Below, piece by piece: positions 8,513-18,009 of a stretch of DNA of 64,000 bases. Source of the DNA: an uncultured Candidatus Entotheonella sp. (GTDB lineage: Bacteria > Tectomicrobia > Entotheonellia > Entotheonellales > Entotheonellaceae); contig OY282375.1 in the NCBI GenBank assembly GCA_958295825.1, positions 1,783,489 through 1,847,488 on the forward strand, read 5' to 3'. A model generated the notes under the pieces. It saw nothing but the letters and a program-made list of their open reading frames with translations. It did no database searches and was not told the DNA's origin. Numbering within the stretch: the stretch's first letter is position 1; the number at the start of each line of letters is the position of its first letter. The translations under genes and the position numbers were made by a program.

Positions 8513-10058
8513 TCACCCATCCGCCACCTCGAACGCCGTCACGTTGCGCGTCTCACGGCTGAGCTCGACGCCGATCAGATGCACCAGCTCGCCGCGGCCG
8601 CGGTACTTCCGCGCGTAACCCCGCTCCTTGAGTTGCGCCAGCGCCGCCCCCTCCGGCGCCAACTCTACCACCTTGAACTCGAACAGATAGACGTGACCGA
8701 ACGCCCGTACCGCCATGTCCAGACGACCGTGGTTGCTGCTGTCTTCCACCACGATCTCGAAGCCCAGCGCTGCAAAGTACGAGTAGAACACGCTCGCGTA
8801 GTAGCCCTCGTACTGCGCAATGTCGTTATTCGTGTACCACTCGTATGGAATGCTCGCAAAAAACGCCTGGAACAGCGCCTTCATCGCCGCGAAGTCGTTC
8901 GCTTCCAGCAAGCTGGAACAAGCGGATGCTGTTGGCCGTCTGACGCGCCGTATCCTGCACCAGATGGTGCAGCAGGCTGCGGTTCAGGCTCTGACGCACC
9001 TCGCGGTTCGGATAGCCCAGGCGGTATAGGGCCTCGCCGCCCACGTTTTCTTCCGACAGGATGGTCAGATAACCGGTCTGGAACAGCAGTGCCTCGGTGC
9101 CGATGTGGTCCACGTCAAACGCCGACAACAACTCTCCGGTGCTTACCGTCTCACCGAGCGACACGGAGGTGACCCGGCGCTGGAACAGAGTCTCCACCAG
9201 GAACGTCGGTGTCGCGGTCTCGAACCAGTGGGCGCTAAACTCACGGCTGTCGAACAGCAGCAGCACGTCGTAAGGGTTGTACACCTTCTCGGCGCCGCGC
9301 CAGCAGTAGCCGTTGTACCAATCGCGGATCGCCGCCCGGTCCAGGCCGTCAAGCTCGGGCGCGAACACGGTATCCAAATCCGCTTCCGTGTAGCCGCAGA
9401 TCGCCGAGTAGCGCCGATCCAAGGTGATGTCTTTGAGGTTGTTGAGGCCGGAGAACAAGCTGACCTTGGAAAACTTGCTGACGCCCGTGAGGAAGGTGAA
9501 GCGGACGTGCGCGTCCGCAAACTTGATGTTCGCGTACAGGCTACGCAGATAGTCGCGGTTGGCCCGCGCCAGCTCTGGCGACCCCAGTGCGTCCAGAATC
9601 GGCTTGTCGTATTCGTCGATCAACACCACCGCACGCCGACCCGCCTTGCGATGTAGCGCTTCCAGCAGGAAACCGAACCGCTCGGGACCCGAACCCTCCG
9701 CCGTCACCTGGGCGCGGCGTTCGATGCCGTCCAGTTGCGCCATCACGTTTCTGCGCAGCCCGTCCGGATCCTGGTAGTCGCCGCCGTTAAAGTCGAGGCG
9801 CACCACGGGGCGGCGTATCGACCAGTCCCAACGAGGATGGATGTCCAGCCCCGCGAACAGCGCCTCACTGCCCTCGAACAACTCCTTCAGCGTGTCCAGA
9901 AACAGGCTCTTGCCAAAGCGCCGCGGGCGCGACAGAAAGTAGTGCGCGCCCGCGTCCACCAGCCGATCGATGTAGGGTGTCTTGTCAACGTAGTAGTAGT
10001 CTTCCTCGCGCAGCGTGCGAAAGGTTTGCAGACCGATGGGCAGCTTGCGTCTCGTCAT
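8513..10058 (-). pseudogene. AAA-ATPase-like / PD-(D/E)xK nuclease protein, frameshifted
   Basis: Matches the AAA-ATPase_like family (PF09820 type): LPIGLQTFRTLREEDYYYVDKT at the start, SRPRRFGKSLFLDTLKELFEG as the P-loop region, VVLIDEYDKPI as Walker B, and a C-terminal nuclease-like domain with DMAVRAFGHVYLFEFKV. The two parts are in different frames. Near 8911-8915 the coding strand reads CAGCTTGCTGGAAGCG where CAGCTGCTGGAAGCG would join FQL to LEANDF, so one extra T accounts for the break. Start chosen at the Met of MTRRKLPIG, behind AGGGAGAG. Repaired length would be about 515 residues, normal for the family. Real decay or a base-call error cannot be separated here. Confidence 0.8.
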
Positions 10059-10197
10059 AGGACTCTCCCTGACCCATTCCGGCGTCCGGGCTTTGCCGTT
10101 CCGTGACCCGCCTCGCACCGTCCACCTTCAAATTGGCGCGCATTGAAACGCGTTTCGGCCGGGCATGCAAGTGTGCTGGAAAAGAGGAGACCGATGC

Positions 10198-10956
10198 TCA
10201 ACTTCGCCGGTTGAGAGCCACCAAGTCCGCGTAGCGCAGACCGGTGCCGCCGAACAGGTCGAGAGCGCTTCCCACCGTGAAATCCAACCGGCCTTGGCCG
10301 AGTTCCCGAATCTGCTCGACGTCCGCCATGCTGCGAATGCCCCCGGCATAGGTGACCGGCAACGGCGCAATGCGCCCGAGCAGCGCCACGAGCTCGGCGT
10401 CGATACCCGCCTGGCGGCCCTCCACGGCGGTGGCGTGGATGAGAAACTCGCAGCAGCTTGGGGTCAGATCGGCCAGTGTAGAGGCGTTGATTTCCAAGTC
10501 GGTGGCGGTCTGCCAGCGGTCGGTCATGGCGACGTAGCGACCGTCTATCTTGTGGCAACTGAGGTCGAGGATGAGGCGGGAGGCGCCGACCGCGTCCACC
10601 ATGTCCTGCAGCCGGTCGCGGCGCAACTTGCCGTCTTGGAACACGTGGGAGGTGACGATAACGCCGGCGGCGCCACGTTGCAGCCACGCCGCGGCGTTTT
10701 GCGGATTGATGCCGCCGCCCACCTGCAGGCCGCCGAGAAAGGCGGCCACGGCGGCGGTCGCGGCGGTCTCGTTGCCCGGCCCGAGCATGATGACGTGGCC
10801 GCCGTGCAGGCCGTCTCGGCGGTAGCGGTCGGCGAAATAGGAGGCGGGTTGATCGGCTGTGAAATTGGTCTGCGGGTCATCGCCGTCCTGCAAGGAGGCG
10901 CCGACGATCTGTTTGACGACGCCGTTGTGCAGGTCGATACAAGGACGGAAGCGCAT
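10198..10956 (-). CDS. HisA, eukaryotic-type (ProFAR isomerase family)
   Basis: A His_biosynth-family TIM barrel of 252 residues. It starts MRFRPCIDLHNGVVKQIVG and carries LQVGGGINPQNA and VTYAGGIRSMADVEQI. This matches the eukaryotic/plant-type phosphoribosylformimino-5-aminoimidazole carboxamide ribotide isomerase better than ordinary bacterial HisA, which opens with PAIDLKDG. No other histidine gene is nearby. It is next to an isocitrate dehydrogenase family gene on the same strand, 18 bases downstream of its stop, which suggests a shared transcript. The specific substrate is not proven by sequence. Confidence 0.8.
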   Translation of the reverse strand: MRFRPCIDLHNGVVKQIVGASLQDGDDPQTNFTADQPASYFADRYRRDGLHGGHVIMLGPGNETAATAAVAAFLGGLQVGGGINPQNAAAWLQRGAAGVIVTSHVFQDGKLRRDRLQDMVDAVGASRLILDLSCHKIDGRYVAMTDRWQTATDLEINASTLADLTPSCCEFLIHATAVEGRQAGIDAELVALLGRIAPLPVTYAGGIRSMADVEQIRELGQGRLDFTVGSALDLFGGTGLRYADLVALNRRS

Positions 10957-10974
10957 GCGCCGACAGTCTCGAAC

Positions 10975-12180
10975 TCAGCCGGCGTTGACGAAGGATTCCC
11001 ACTTGGCTTCCATGCCGGAATCCTCCACGGTTTCCATCAGGTACTGGCCATATTCGCCGCTGGTAACGCCGGTATTGCGGCCCGTCATGGCCACGGTGCG
11101 TTCGTACTGGCCGCAGATGTCCAGGGCCTTGTGCAGCCGGGCGCCGGATTCCTGGAAACCGATGTGCTCCATCAGCATGGCGCCGGCCCGTACCATCGAG
11201 CTGGGATCGGCGTACTGCGCGCGGCCTTCCTGCACCATGCGCGGGGCGCTGCCGTGGATGGCCTCGAACATGGCGTACACCTTGCCCAGGTTGGCGCTGC
11301 CGGCGGTGCCGACGCCGCCCTGAATCTGGGCCGCCTCGTCCGTCAGGATGTCGCCGTACAGGTTCGGCAGGGCGAGCACCTGGAACTGTTTCTGACGCGC
11401 CGGGTTGATGAGGGCAGCGGTCATGATGTCGATGTACCACCCCTCCCACGAAATGCCCGGGTAGCTCTCCGCCACCTTGCGGGCAATGTCGAGGAACTTG
11501 CCGTCGGTCGTCTTGACGATGTTGGCCTTGGTGACGATGGTCACCGAGTCCTTGCCGGTGCGCTTGGCGTGCGCAAAGGCGGCGTCGATGATGCGCTCGG
11601 AGCCCTGTGAGGTGATGACGCGGAAGTCGATCGCCAGATCATCCGTGACGTTCACCCCCTGGCTGCCGACGGCGTACATGTCTTCTGTGTTCTCGCGGAA
11701 AAATGTCCAGTCAATACCTTGGGCGGGCACCCGCACGGGGCGCACGTTGGCGAACAGGTCGAGAGCCTTGCGCATGCCGACGTTGGCGCTTTCGAGGTTC
11801 GGCCAGCCGTCGCCCTGCTCTGGGGTGTGGGTCGGGCCTTTCAGCGTCACGTGGCAGTCCTTGATCTCAGCCAGCACGTCGTCAGGAATGGACTGCATGC
11901 TCGCAGCGCGGTTTTCGATGGTCAGGCCGTCGATGATGCGGAAAACCACTTTGCCGCTCGCCACTTGATCGCGCAGCAGGTATTCCAGGACCTTTCTCGA
12001 CTCTTCCGCGATGGTCGGACCAATGCCGTCGCCGCCCAGAATGCCGACGACGATGGGGCTGATGGCGTTGAAGTCGAGCCAGTCGGGCTGCTGCTTGAGG
12101 CGCTCCACCCGCTCCAGTTGTTCCGCCATGACCCGGCCGAAGTGTGCTTTGCCGGCTTCGATTTGTGCTTCGTACGCCAA
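10975..12180 (-). CDS. Isocitrate/isopropylmalate dehydrogenase family (isocitrate dehydrogenase)
   Basis: 401 residues with the decarboxylating dehydrogenase pattern: VVGILGGDGIGPTIAEES, the substrate loop ANVGMRKALDLFANVRPV, FRENTEDMYAVGSQG, VTKANIVKTTDG and the C-terminal metal site LYGDILTDEAAQIQGGVG followed by FEAIHGSAP. The FRENTEDMY and Ala-Asn-Val-Arg-Pro features favour isocitrate dehydrogenase over LeuB (a LeuB is encoded at 56 kb). The start is TTG at 12180 with GAGGAG upstream. An N-terminal extension of about 40 residues precedes the first dehydrogenase strand. Cofactor choice, NAD or NADP, is not clear. Confidence 0.8.
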   Translation of the reverse strand: MAYEAQIEAGKAHFGRVMAEQLERVERLKQQPDWLDFNAISPIVVGILGGDGIGPTIAEESRKVLEYLLRDQVASGKVVFRIIDGLTIENRAASMQSIPDDVLAEIKDCHVTLKGPTHTPEQGDGWPNLESANVGMRKALDLFANVRPVRVPAQGIDWTFFRENTEDMYAVGSQGVNVTDDLAIDFRVITSQGSERIIDAAFAHAKRTGKDSVTIVTKANIVKTTDGKFLDIARKVAESYPGISWEGWYIDIMTAALINPARQKQFQVLALPNLYGDILTDEAAQIQGGVGTAGSANLGKVYAMFEAIHGSAPRMVQEGRAQYADPSSMVRAGAMLMEHIGFQESGARLHKALDICGQYERTVAMTGRNTGVTSGEYGQYLMETVEDSGMEAKWESFVNAG

Positions 12181-12264
12181 GATAGACTCCTCATGTAGGT
12201 GCGTGTTTTTCCGCGTTGGATTGGGGGTGTGAAGAGGTGGTTCTAAACCATACGAACCCGCATG

Positions 12265-13362
12265 TCAACACGCCCCGTCGAAGGTCAGAACGCTACGCGC
12301 CACCTCGCCCGCCTTCATGGCCCGGAAGGCTTCGTTGATGTCCTCCAGCCGGCCCCGTTTGCTCACCATGTCATCGAGATTCAGGCGCCCCTGGCGGTAG
12401 AATTCCAGGTAGCGCGGGATGTCGGTGCGGAACTGGTTGGAGCCCATGCGTGAGGTCTGCACCTTGCACTCGGGCCGGATGGCGCTGAAGGGGAACGACA
12501 ACTCGGAGCCGTCGGGCGGCACCCCGACGATGGTCGCCGTGCCGCGTATGGCGAGGGATTCAACCGCCTGTCGGACCAGGACGGGCAAGCCGACGGCCTC
12601 GAAGGCGTGATCGACGCCCTGCCCGCCCGTGAGCTCACGCAACTGGGCGACGGCGTCTCCCTTGTTGGAATCAATGACGTCGGTCGCACCGAGGCTATGC
12701 GCGCGTTCCAGCTTGGCGGGAAACTTGTCGATGCCGATGATGCGGCCGGCGCCGCCGATGCGGGCGCCCTGGATGATCGACAGCCCGACGCCGCCGCAGC
12801 CGAACACGGCGACGGTCTGGCCGGCCTGCAGTCCCGAGGTGCGCAGCGCAGCGCCAACGCCGGTGAGCACGCCGCAGCCGACCAGCGCGGCGCGGTCCAA
12901 GGGTATGTCGCGGTCGATTTTGACCAGCGAGTTCTCGTGCAGCAGCATCTGCTCGGCGTAGCTGCCAACGTCGGCGAAGGGGATCAGTCGCTCGCCATCG
13001 AGGCTGAGGCGCGGCGTCGTGTCGGACCCACGGCTTACGTAGCCGGTGGCGCACACGTTGGGATGCCCGCTCAGGCACTGCGGGCAGGCGCCGCAGAAAC
13101 CGGACAGGCAGGCGACCACGTGGTCGCCGGGCTTAACGGTGGTGACGGCGCTGCCGACGGCCTCAACCACGCCGGACCCCTCGTGCCCCATGACCATTGG
13201 GTGGTCGCGTGGCGGCAGGTCGCCGTCGACGTAGTGCAGATCGCTGTGACAGACGCCCGTGGCGGCGGTGCGCACCAGGACTTCGCGGTCGCGCGGTTTG
13301 TCGACCGTAACCGATTCGATCTGGAGCGGCTCATGGGCTCTGCGGAAGATAGCGGCTTTCAT
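12265..13362 (-). CDS. Zinc-dependent alcohol dehydrogenase (MDR, class III-like)
   Basis: Medium-chain dehydrogenase of 365 residues. Catalytic zinc ligands are Cys38 (TGVCHSD) and His60-Glu61 (VMGHEGSG). The structural zinc Cys quartet is CGACPQCLSGHPNVC (residues 90-104), and the NAD-binding motif is VFGCGGVGLSIIQGA. Start at the Met of MKAAIFRRAH, behind a GGGGAGC ribosome site; an ATG 30 bases upstream lacks one. It probably oxidises a primary alcohol or a thiol-aldehyde adduct, but the substrate cannot be read from sequence. It faces away from the ABC exporter across about 175 bases. Confidence 0.85.
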   Translation of the reverse strand: MKAAIFRRAHEPLQIESVTVDKPRDREVLVRTAATGVCHSDLHYVDGDLPPRDHPMVMGHEGSGVVEAVGSAVTTVKPGDHVVACLSGFCGACPQCLSGHPNVCATGYVSRGSDTTPRLSLDGERLIPFADVGSYAEQMLLHENSLVKIDRDIPLDRAALVGCGVLTGVGAALRTSGLQAGQTVAVFGCGGVGLSIIQGARIGGAGRIIGIDKFPAKLERAHSLGATDVIDSNKGDAVAQLRELTGGQGVDHAFEAVGLPVLVRQAVESLAIRGTATIVGVPPDGSELSFPFSAIRPECKVQTSRMGSNQFRTDIPRYLEFYRQGRLNLDDMVSKRGRLEDINEAFRAMKAGEVARSVLTFDGAC

Positions 13363-13538
13363 CGTGGTGCTCCCCTTTGTGAAGTGCGGCACGCCGGAAA
13401 CGTCCGGCAGCCCGGCGGCTACGGATGGCTGGCACTGGACTTTAGCACGATTCAGCCTCTATAGTGTCGATTCAAAACCTCGTTCGGAATGCCTGTTTGC
13501 AACCTGCGAGCTCAGCCTATCCATCCACTCGAGTCCCC

Positions 13539-15320
13539 ATGATGCGTGGCTTTACCCGTCTCTGCGTTCTCTACGCCGATTCCCCCTTTCGCCTCGCCGG
13601 GGCGCTGGTCTGCACGCTGGCGGCGGTGCTGCTGCACCTCGCCGTCCCACTGATCCTCAAGCGCGTTCTCGATGACGGACTGGACCCGGACAACCCCGGC
13701 TTCGTCTACGTGGCCGGCGCGTTGCTGGTCGGCGTGACGGCGCTGCGCAGCGTCGCGGTGTACGGGCAGAACTACTTGGTAGCATTCCTGGCTCAGCGCC
13801 TCGCCTACCGGCTGCGCAACCAGCTATACGACAAATTGCAGCGGCTGAGTTTTGCCTATCACGACCGGGCGCAGACCGGCGATCTAATGTCGCGCGCCGC
13901 AGCGGACGTGGAGGCGGTGCGCCACTTCTTCCATTTCGGCTTCCCGATGGTCTTCAGCGTGCTGTTGACCGGCATGGGAACAACGGCGGCGCTGGCCTGG
14001 CTCGATTGGCGCTTGGCGGTATTGTCCATCGGCGGCTTCGCGGTGATTCTGGCGGTGTCGGTCACCATAGGCCGCTGGCTGCGGCCGTTGCAGGAGATCG
14101 TGCAGGCGCACACGGCTCGCCTGTCGGTGGCCTGGCAGGAAAGCCTGACGGGTATCCGGGTGGTCAAAGCGTTCGGGCGCGAACGGTCGCAAGAGGCATC
14201 CTTTTCGGAGGTGGCCGGTGACCTGTACGAGGCGCACATGCGGGTGACGCACGCCCAGGCGCTGAGTCTGCCGTTGTTGACGCTTCTGCTGGCGGTGGGG
14301 CTGGCGCTGACGCTATACGTCGGCGGCCGGGAGGTCATCCTGGGGCGCATGAGCCTCGGCACCCTGGTGGCGGCCACCAGTTATCTGGTGCAGCTGGGGC
14401 ACCCGCTGCGGCGCTTGAGCTGGCTTGCCGGCATGGCGTCGCGCTGTCAGGCCGGCGGCCGGCGGCTGTTCGAGGTGCTCGACGCCGTTTCCGAGGTGCG
14501 CGAATCCCCGCGGGCGCGACCCCTGCCGCAGGTACGCGGGGCCTTGCGCTTCGAGAACGTCAGCTTTCACTACGCCCGCCATCTGCCGGTTCTGCATGGC
14601 ATCAGCTTCACCGCCGAGCCGGGGCAAACGGTGGCGCTGCTGGGCGGCACCGGCAGCGGCAAAAGCACCCTGGCGCAGCTGATCCCGCGTTTTTACGACC
14701 CCACCGGCGGTGTGGTCAGCCTGGACGGCATCGACGTGCAGGACCTGCAATTGGGTGCGCTGCGGCGGCACATCGGCGTCGTTATGCAGGACACTTGGCT
14801 GTTCTCCAGCACTATCCGCGACAACATCGCCTACGGGCGCCCCGACATCGGCCTCGAGGCCATCGTGGCGGCGGCCAAGGCCGCGCACGCCCACAACTTC
14901 ATCATGAAATTCCCGCGCGGCTACGACACCTGGGTCGGCGAGCGCGGCGTGACGCTGTCCGGTGGCCAGCGACAGCGCCTTGCCATCGCCCGCGCCTTCG
15001 TGCGTGACCCGCGACTGCTGATCCTCGACGACGCCACGTCGAGCGTGGACGTGGAGACGGAATTCCTCATCCAGCGCGCCCTGCGATCGCTGATGGCAGG
15101 GCGAACGACCGTGGTCATCGCTCACCGTCTGTACACCTTGCGGCACGCCGACCTGATTCTGGTGCTGTCCGGCGGGCGCATCGTGCAGCGCGGCACGCAC
15201 GACGAGTTACTGGACGAGCCGGGGCTGTACCGGAACGTGCACCAGCAACAATCGCGCGATCCGGAAGCACAGGTTGCGCCAGCCGTCTCGCCCGTTGCCG
15301 TCGAGCGATCGCACGTATGA
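13539..15320 (+). CDS. ABC exporter half-transporter 1 (degenerate ATPase site)
   Basis: Type IV ABC exporter of about 593 residues: six membrane segments in the first 300 residues, then a nucleotide-binding domain with Walker A GGTGSGKST (near 370), the canonical signature LSGGQRQRLAIARAF and Walker B LLILDDATSSVD. The usual catalytic Glu after Walker B is Asp, which marks the degenerate site of heterodimeric exporters. Two Met codons (13539, 13542) are possible starts; no strong ribosome site is seen. The stop overlaps the next gene's start by 4 bases (ATGA). Likely exports a lipid, peptide or drug-like molecule; substrate unknown. Confidence 0.9.
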   Translation: MMRGFTRLCVLYADSPFRLAGALVCTLAAVLLHLAVPLILKRVLDDGLDPDNPGFVYVAGALLVGVTALRSVAVYGQNYLVAFLAQRLAYRLRNQLYDKLQRLSFAYHDRAQTGDLMSRAAADVEAVRHFFHFGFPMVFSVLLTGMGTTAALAWLDWRLAVLSIGGFAVILAVSVTIGRWLRPLQEIVQAHTARLSVAWQESLTGIRVVKAFGRERSQEASFSEVAGDLYEAHMRVTHAQALSLPLLTLLLAVGLALTLYVGGREVILGRMSLGTLVAATSYLVQLGHPLRRLSWLAGMASRCQAGGRRLFEVLDAVSEVRESPRARPLPQVRGALRFENVSFHYARHLPVLHGISFTAEPGQTVALLGGTGSGKSTLAQLIPRFYDPTGGVVSLDGIDVQDLQLGALRRHIGVVMQDTWLFSSTIRDNIAYGRPDIGLEAIVAAAKAAHAHNFIMKFPRGYDTWVGERGVTLSGGQRQRLAIARAFVRDPRLLILDDATSSVDVETEFLIQRALRSLMAGRTTVVIAHRLYTLRHADLILVLSGGRIVQRGTHDELLDEPGLYRNVHQQQSRDPEAQVAPAVSPVAVERSHV

Positions 15321-17155
15321 GGGCTTCAACCCCCCGCGACCGGGACGCGGCGCCGAGCAACGGCCACCGCGAACCCGTAGAGGAAAAGCGCTTCGGCAAG
15401 GTGTACGACGCCCGTGTCATGCGCCGCCTGTGGCCGTTCGCGGTGCCGCACACAACGGTTTTGATCGTCGCAGCGGTCTGCATGGTCGGAGTGGCTGCCA
15501 GTCAGTTGCTCGGCCCCTACCTCATCAAGCTCGCCCTCGACGGCCCCATCGCGCAAGGCGACCCGCGCGCCCTCACCGTTATCGTGCTGTTTTACCTGGG
15601 CAACACGCTGGCCGGCTGGAGCCTGCAATACGGTCAGACCCTGCTGCTCATGCGCGCGGCGCAGCGCGTTTTGCTGAACCTGCGTCAGACGTTGTTCCGA
15701 CACCTCATGCGCCTCGACGTGGCGTTTCACGACCGCCAATCCGTGGGCCGCCTGATGTCGCGCGTGCAGAACGACGTGGGCACCCTGCAGGACCTCTTCA
15801 CCAGCGGCATCCTGAGTATCCTCAGCGACGCGCTCACCCTGGTGGGCATCCTGATCGTCCTGTTCACCATGCATCCCTACCTGGCGCTGCTGACCAGCGT
15901 GGTGGTTCCGCTGGTACTGCTGGTCACCGCGTATTGGCGCACCCACTCACGGCGCGCCTTCCAGGTGGTACGGCGGGCGCTGGCGCGGGTGAACGCCAGC
16001 CTGCAGGAAAACATCTCCAGCGTGCGCGTCATCCAGAGCCTGTGCAGCGAGGCCGTTAACCTGCGGCGTTTCGAGCGTCTGAACGGTGACCATCTGGAGG
16101 CGACACTGAAGGCCGCGCACCTGTCCGCCCTGTTTTTCCCGGCCATTGAGATGATGACCACCCTGGCCATCGCCGTGGTCGTCGTCTGCGGCGCGCCGTT
16201 GGTGATGGCCGGCGATCTTACTGCCGGCGCCCTGGTCGCCTTCGTGCTCTATATGTATCGCTTTTTCGAGCCGTTGCGCGACCTCAGCTTTCGCTGGAAC
16301 TCGCTGCAAATGGCCATGGCGTCGGGGGAGCGCATTTTCGAGGTACTGGAGACGCCGCGACACGTCGTCGAGGGCGCAGCGCCGGTGCGGCTGACGCGAA
16401 TGCGGGGAGAGGTGGCGTTTCGCCGGGTGTCGTTCCACTATCAGCCCGGCGTACCGGTTCTGGAAGACTTCTCGCTAGAGGCGCCGGCGGGGCAACGTCT
16501 GGCCATCGTGGGGCACACCGGGGCGGGCAAGACGACGCTGATCAACCTGCTGACGCGATTTTACGACGTGACCGAGGGGGCCATTCTCATCGACGGCATC
16601 GACTTGCGACGGCTGTCGCAGGCCGACCTGCGGCGTCAGGTCGCCATCGTCCTGCAAGAGCCCTTTCTGTTCAGCGGCACGGTGCGCGACAATCTGCGCT
16701 ACGCCAACCCCGACGCCAGCGACGCAGCGGTGGAGGCAGCGGCCCGCGCGCTCGGCGTGCACGACAGCATCCTGCGGCTCGAACACGGTTACGAGACCGA
16801 GGTGCGCGAGCGCGGCAGCCTGCTGAGCCATGGCCAACGGCAACTCGTGAGCTTCGTGCGCGCCCTGCTGGCCAACCCGCGCATCCTCATCCTCGACGAG
16901 GCCACCGCCAGCATCGACGTCGAAGCCGAGCGGCTGGTGCAGGCGGGCCTCAAAACGCTGCTGCGCGGGCGCACCACGTTCATCATTGCCCACCGCCTCT
17001 CGACCGTGAAGCAGGCGGACCGCATTATCGTCCTGGAGAACGGGCGGCTGATGGAAAGCGGCACGCACGAGGACCTGGTCCGGCGCGACGGGCCTTACGC
17101 GCGCCTGTACGATATGACGTACGCCAGTCTGGTAGCGGGGTTTGATGGGGAATGA
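15317..17155 (+). CDS. ABC exporter half-transporter 2 (canonical Walker B)
   Basis: Partner of the preceding gene, 612 residues with an N-terminal basic cytoplasmic stretch, six membrane segments and an ATPase domain. Walker A is GHTGAGKTT near residue 398. Walker B LILDEATASIDVEAE has the catalytic Glu, but the signature is LSHGQRQL instead of LSGGQ. In a heterodimer its deviant signature would pair with the Asp-bearing Walker B of subunit 1, giving one degenerate and one active site, as in the BmrCD and TmrAB type. The ATGA overlap indicates coupled translation. Confidence 0.9.
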   Translation: MRASTPRDRDAAPSNGHREPVEEKRFGKVYDARVMRRLWPFAVPHTTVLIVAAVCMVGVAASQLLGPYLIKLALDGPIAQGDPRALTVIVLFYLGNTLAGWSLQYGQTLLLMRAAQRVLLNLRQTLFRHLMRLDVAFHDRQSVGRLMSRVQNDVGTLQDLFTSGILSILSDALTLVGILIVLFTMHPYLALLTSVVVPLVLLVTAYWRTHSRRAFQVVRRALARVNASLQENISSVRVIQSLCSEAVNLRRFERLNGDHLEATLKAAHLSALFFPAIEMMTTLAIAVVVVCGAPLVMAGDLTAGALVAFVLYMYRFFEPLRDLSFRWNSLQMAMASGERIFEVLETPRHVVEGAAPVRLTRMRGEVAFRRVSFHYQPGVPVLEDFSLEAPAGQRLAIVGHTGAGKTTLINLLTRFYDVTEGAILIDGIDLRRLSQADLRRQVAIVLQEPFLFSGTVRDNLRYANPDASDAAVEAAARALGVHDSILRLEHGYETEVRERGSLLSHGQRQLVSFVRALLANPRILILDEATASIDVEAERLVQAGLKTLLRGRTTFIIAHRLSTVKQADRIIVLENGRLMESGTHEDLVRRDGPYARLYDMTYASLVAGFDGE

Positions 17156-17303
17156 TCCGGGTATGAATTTGTTCTGTACGCCTTGCTTGATCGTAATCGT
17201 TCTGTTTGTTTTTATCCTTACCGGTTGACGCTGGCGTCATCCAAGACAAGCCAAAGCAGAACGCGCAGCGCTGATGCTCGGGCGCGCCCTGCGGTCCGCA
17301 AGT

Positions 17304-17756
17304 TTATGCTTGAAGTTCCACGAGACATGCCTGCCAGCGGCGTGACAATGCTTCGAGGCATTGTTGCGCCGAATCCGCCCGTCCGTCGCCGTGCTGGAAG
17401 ATTGATGCGTTGTGGTCGGCCAGACTCCGGGCCGCGGTGCGCAGGCGCGCCTGCGCCTGTTCCATCTGGTCGGCCAACTGGGCCACGGTGCGCCCGGTGA
17501 GGCGGCCGACCGCGCGGGCGTCCATCTCGTCGTCTGAGGCATAAATGCGAACCGGCGCGCCGTCCACGGCTACCGACTCCATGCCGTCGGCGGCCGTTGC
17601 GCTCCACCACACGAGCTGGCACAGCGTTTCGCGCGGCCCATACGCTCCCATTTTGACCTTGCCCGCGGCCTCCAACTGACGAAGCTGTGACAATCCCGTT
17701 CTAACCTGCTCATCCAATACTGCGATGAGGTCGTCAATCGATAGCGTTTCTGTCAT
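17304..17756 (-). CDS. Hypothetical protein, possibly DinB-like
   Basis: A 150-residue protein I do not recognise. It is mostly helical by composition, with TWW-type aromatic residues in LCQLVWWSATAADGMESV and GRLTGRTVAQLADQMEQAQARL. The layout, a four-helix pattern with a short insert, faintly recalls DinB/maleylpyruvate isomerase-type folds, but the metal-binding His triad is not evident. Start at the second ATG (17756), because the AGGGG ribosome site abuts the first ATG (17765) and is well spaced from the second. It converges with the ABC exporter. Confidence 0.5.
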   Translation of the reverse strand: MTETLSIDDLIAVLDEQVRTGLSQLRQLEAAGKVKMGAYGPRETLCQLVWWSATAADGMESVAVDGAPVRIYASDDEMDARAVGRLTGRTVAQLADQMEQAQARLRTAARSLADHNASIFQHGDGRADSAQQCLEALSRRWQACLVELQA

Positions 17757-17885
17757 CTGAAGCATCCCCTTCTAAGGTCCCTCGGGTCGATTACCGGCGT
17801 GCGCCATGCTTGGCAGTTTGTTGTTATAGACGCGGTATTGGTGGGTGTCAACAAAAGCGGACGTGGGAAAAGGCCGCAATATGGG

Positions 17886-17914
17886 TAGACATTCACAACC
17901 GGATGGGCTATAGA
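17886..17914 (+). promoter_or_regulatory. Candidate sigma70 promoter of the nor operon
   Basis: TAGACA (17886-17891) and TATAGA (17909-17914) are separated by 17 bases, with a predicted start near 17921. A separated inverted repeat TTTGTTG/CAACAAA (17817-17823 and 17849-17855) lies about 30 bases upstream and could be an operator. No FNR-type TTGAT-N4-ATCAA box was found. Confidence 0.45.
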
Positions 17915-18009
17915 AAATTCGTGTATTCGACATGAATCCGGGTGCCGATTCCGTCCACCGGAACGGTGCTTGGCAGGCCGCCGCGTTGAACGTCATAGGA
18001 GGCAAAACC

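Noticed and set aside
10165..11610. 481-codon plus-strand frame opposite hisA and the isocitrate dehydrogenase gene
   Set aside because: Antisense shadow of two well-supported minus-strand genes.
17801..17840. Sigma54 promoter upstream of the nor operon (TTGGCAGTTTGTTG)
   Set aside because: The GG and GC of the -24/-12 elements are not correctly spaced; a sigma70-like promoter fits better.
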